Assembly (NCBI GenBank): GCA_030044105.1
Contig: JASHWL010000051.1
Span: 1 to 5,939 of the forward strand
DNA length: 5,939 nt
Origin: Thermoplasmata archaeon
GTDB lineage: Archaea; Thermoplasmatota; Thermoplasmata; Lutacidiplasmatales; UBA184
Direction: 5' to 3'
Shown here: positions 5,327 to 5,939 of the stretch, one piece after another
Position numbering within the stretch: the first letter of the stretch is position 1
Layout: the number at the start of each line of letters is the position of its first letter
Made by a program: the position numbers and the translations under genes
The notes under the pieces: generated by a model
What the model was told of the DNA's origin: nothing
Database searches by the model: none
Seen by the model: only the letters and a program-made list of their open reading frames with translations

Positions 5327-5939
5327 GCCGCGGGGCGGCCATCGAGGAGTTGTCGCCGAACTCGTCCTCGGGGGGCGGGGACGTGGGCATCTGGTCCTCC
5401 CGGAAGAACACGTGCCGGTCGACCTGGAACCGGACCTCCGAACCGACCGGGACCGTGCGCATCGCCCGGAGGTAGATGCGGAACCCGTTCGCCATCCGGC
5501 AGAGCAGGAACGCGAAGTCCCCGACCCGCTCCGACGCCTGCACGGTCGCGCTCTGGGCGCCGTCGGGCGTGACCTGGGCCCACTCCGGCCGGAAGCCCAG
5601 CTCGCCGGGGGAGCCGCCCTCCTGGGCCGGCAGGTAGTTCATCGGCACGTCCCCGACGAAGTCGCCGATCCAGCGGGTCGCGGGGCGGTCGTAGAGGTCG
5701 TTGAACGGACCGACCTGCTCGAACCGCCCATGGTGGATGACGCCGACGCGGTCGCCGAGCACCTCGGCCTCCTTCTGGTCGTGCGTGACGAACAGGAACG
5801 TCTTCCCGAGGTCCTTCTGGATCTTCTTGAGCTCGGTGCGCGCGGAGAACCGGACCCGGGCGTCGAGGTTGCTGAGCGGCTCGTCGAGCAGGAACAGGGC
5901 GGGGTTCCGCACGATCGCTCGGGCGAGCGCGACGCGCTG
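5322..5939 (-). CDS. Sugar-type ABC transporter ATP-binding protein (MalK/UgpC/MsmX-like), partial (N-terminus beyond right edge)
   Basis: The frame is open to the right edge, giving 205 residues of the C-terminal part; Walker A, the Q-loop and most of the signature motif are outside. Visible are the end of the signature (QRVALARAIV, residues 1-10), Walker B with catalytic glutamate LFLLDEP (15-21; E20), the D-loop SNLD (23-26) and the H-switch FVTHDQ with H53. Next comes the MalK-style linker LYDRPATRWIGDFVGDVPMNYLP and a short TOBE/OB-fold region (LGFRPEWAQV, ASERVGDFAFLLC, GSEVRFQVDRHVFF), ending in an acidic proline-rich tail. This subfamily energises carbohydrate importers (CUT1) such as maltose/trehalose systems. 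Facing trehalose synthase supports an alpha-glucoside substrate, but this is inference. GTG at 5912 is an internal valine inside the ATPase core, not a start. Confidence 0.92.
   Translation of the reverse strand, partial: QRVALARAIVRNPALFLLDEPLSNLDARVRFSARTELKKIQKDLGKTFLFVTHDQKEAEVLGDRVGVIHHGRFEQVGPFNDLYDRPATRWIGDFVGDVPMNYLPAQEGGSPGELGFRPEWAQVTPDGAQSATVQASERVGDFAFLLCRMANGFRIYLRAMRTVPVGSEVRFQVDRHVFFREDQMPTSPPPEDEFGDNSSMAAPRP

Noticed and set aside
3581..5572. Plus-strand open frame of 663 codons overlapping treS in another frame
   Set aside because: Its sequence is arginine/proline/alanine-rich and it runs past the treS end into the opposite-strand ABC gene; treS in its own frame has every catalytic motif.
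1..5939. CRISPR array, insertion sequence or attachment site
   Set aside because: No regularly spaced direct repeats with unique spacers, no transposase motifs and no terminal inverted repeats or target duplications were seen.

Overview
The window is very GC-rich and gene-dense, and it looks archaeal. The promoters consist of a TATA-like box about 27-35 bases before the start codon, most genes have little or no leader, and there is an archaeal-type VapBC pair. There is also a ComA-family (phosphosulfolactate synthase) gene, and a surface protein with the 'ETGL.xGTxW' domain often seen in Thermoplasmata. My best guess is an uncultured high-GC member of Thermoplasmatota. That is an inference from gene content and is not proven by any single marker.

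Layout from left to right. On the minus strand, positions 1-505 hold a vapBC toxin-antitoxin operon; the toxin runs off the left edge. Upstream of it, still on the minus strand, a two-pass membrane protein (613-1314) has a sequon-rich outer domain and a proline-rich 8-residue repeat tail. A divergent intergenic region of about 266 bases separates it from three plus-strand genes. The first (1581-2579) is a ComA-family TIM-barrel enzyme fused to a C-terminal winged helix-turn-helix. The second (2679-3584) is a short-chain dehydrogenase of the retinol-dehydrogenase-like kind. The third (3639-5315) is a complete trehalose synthase (TreS, GH13). Facing TreS from the right edge is the C-terminal part of a sugar-type ABC transporter ATPase (MalK/UgpC-like, 5322 to beyond 5939).

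How the genes may work together. TreS and the sugar-import ATPase suggest a maltose/trehalose uptake and interconversion locus, read convergently, with both stop codons inside one small hairpin. The three plus-strand genes are neighbours but probably not one operon, because each has its own TATA-like box. The promoters of the ComA-HTH gene and of treS share the element GCGAA-N3-TTTACA.

The most unusual item is the ComA-HTH fusion. It keeps the conserved motifs of an enzyme family that condenses phosphoenolpyruvate with sulfite, but it ends in a DNA-binding domain. A perfect 10-bp palindrome lies just downstream of its own TATA box. It may be an enzyme that doubles as a metabolite-responsive regulator.
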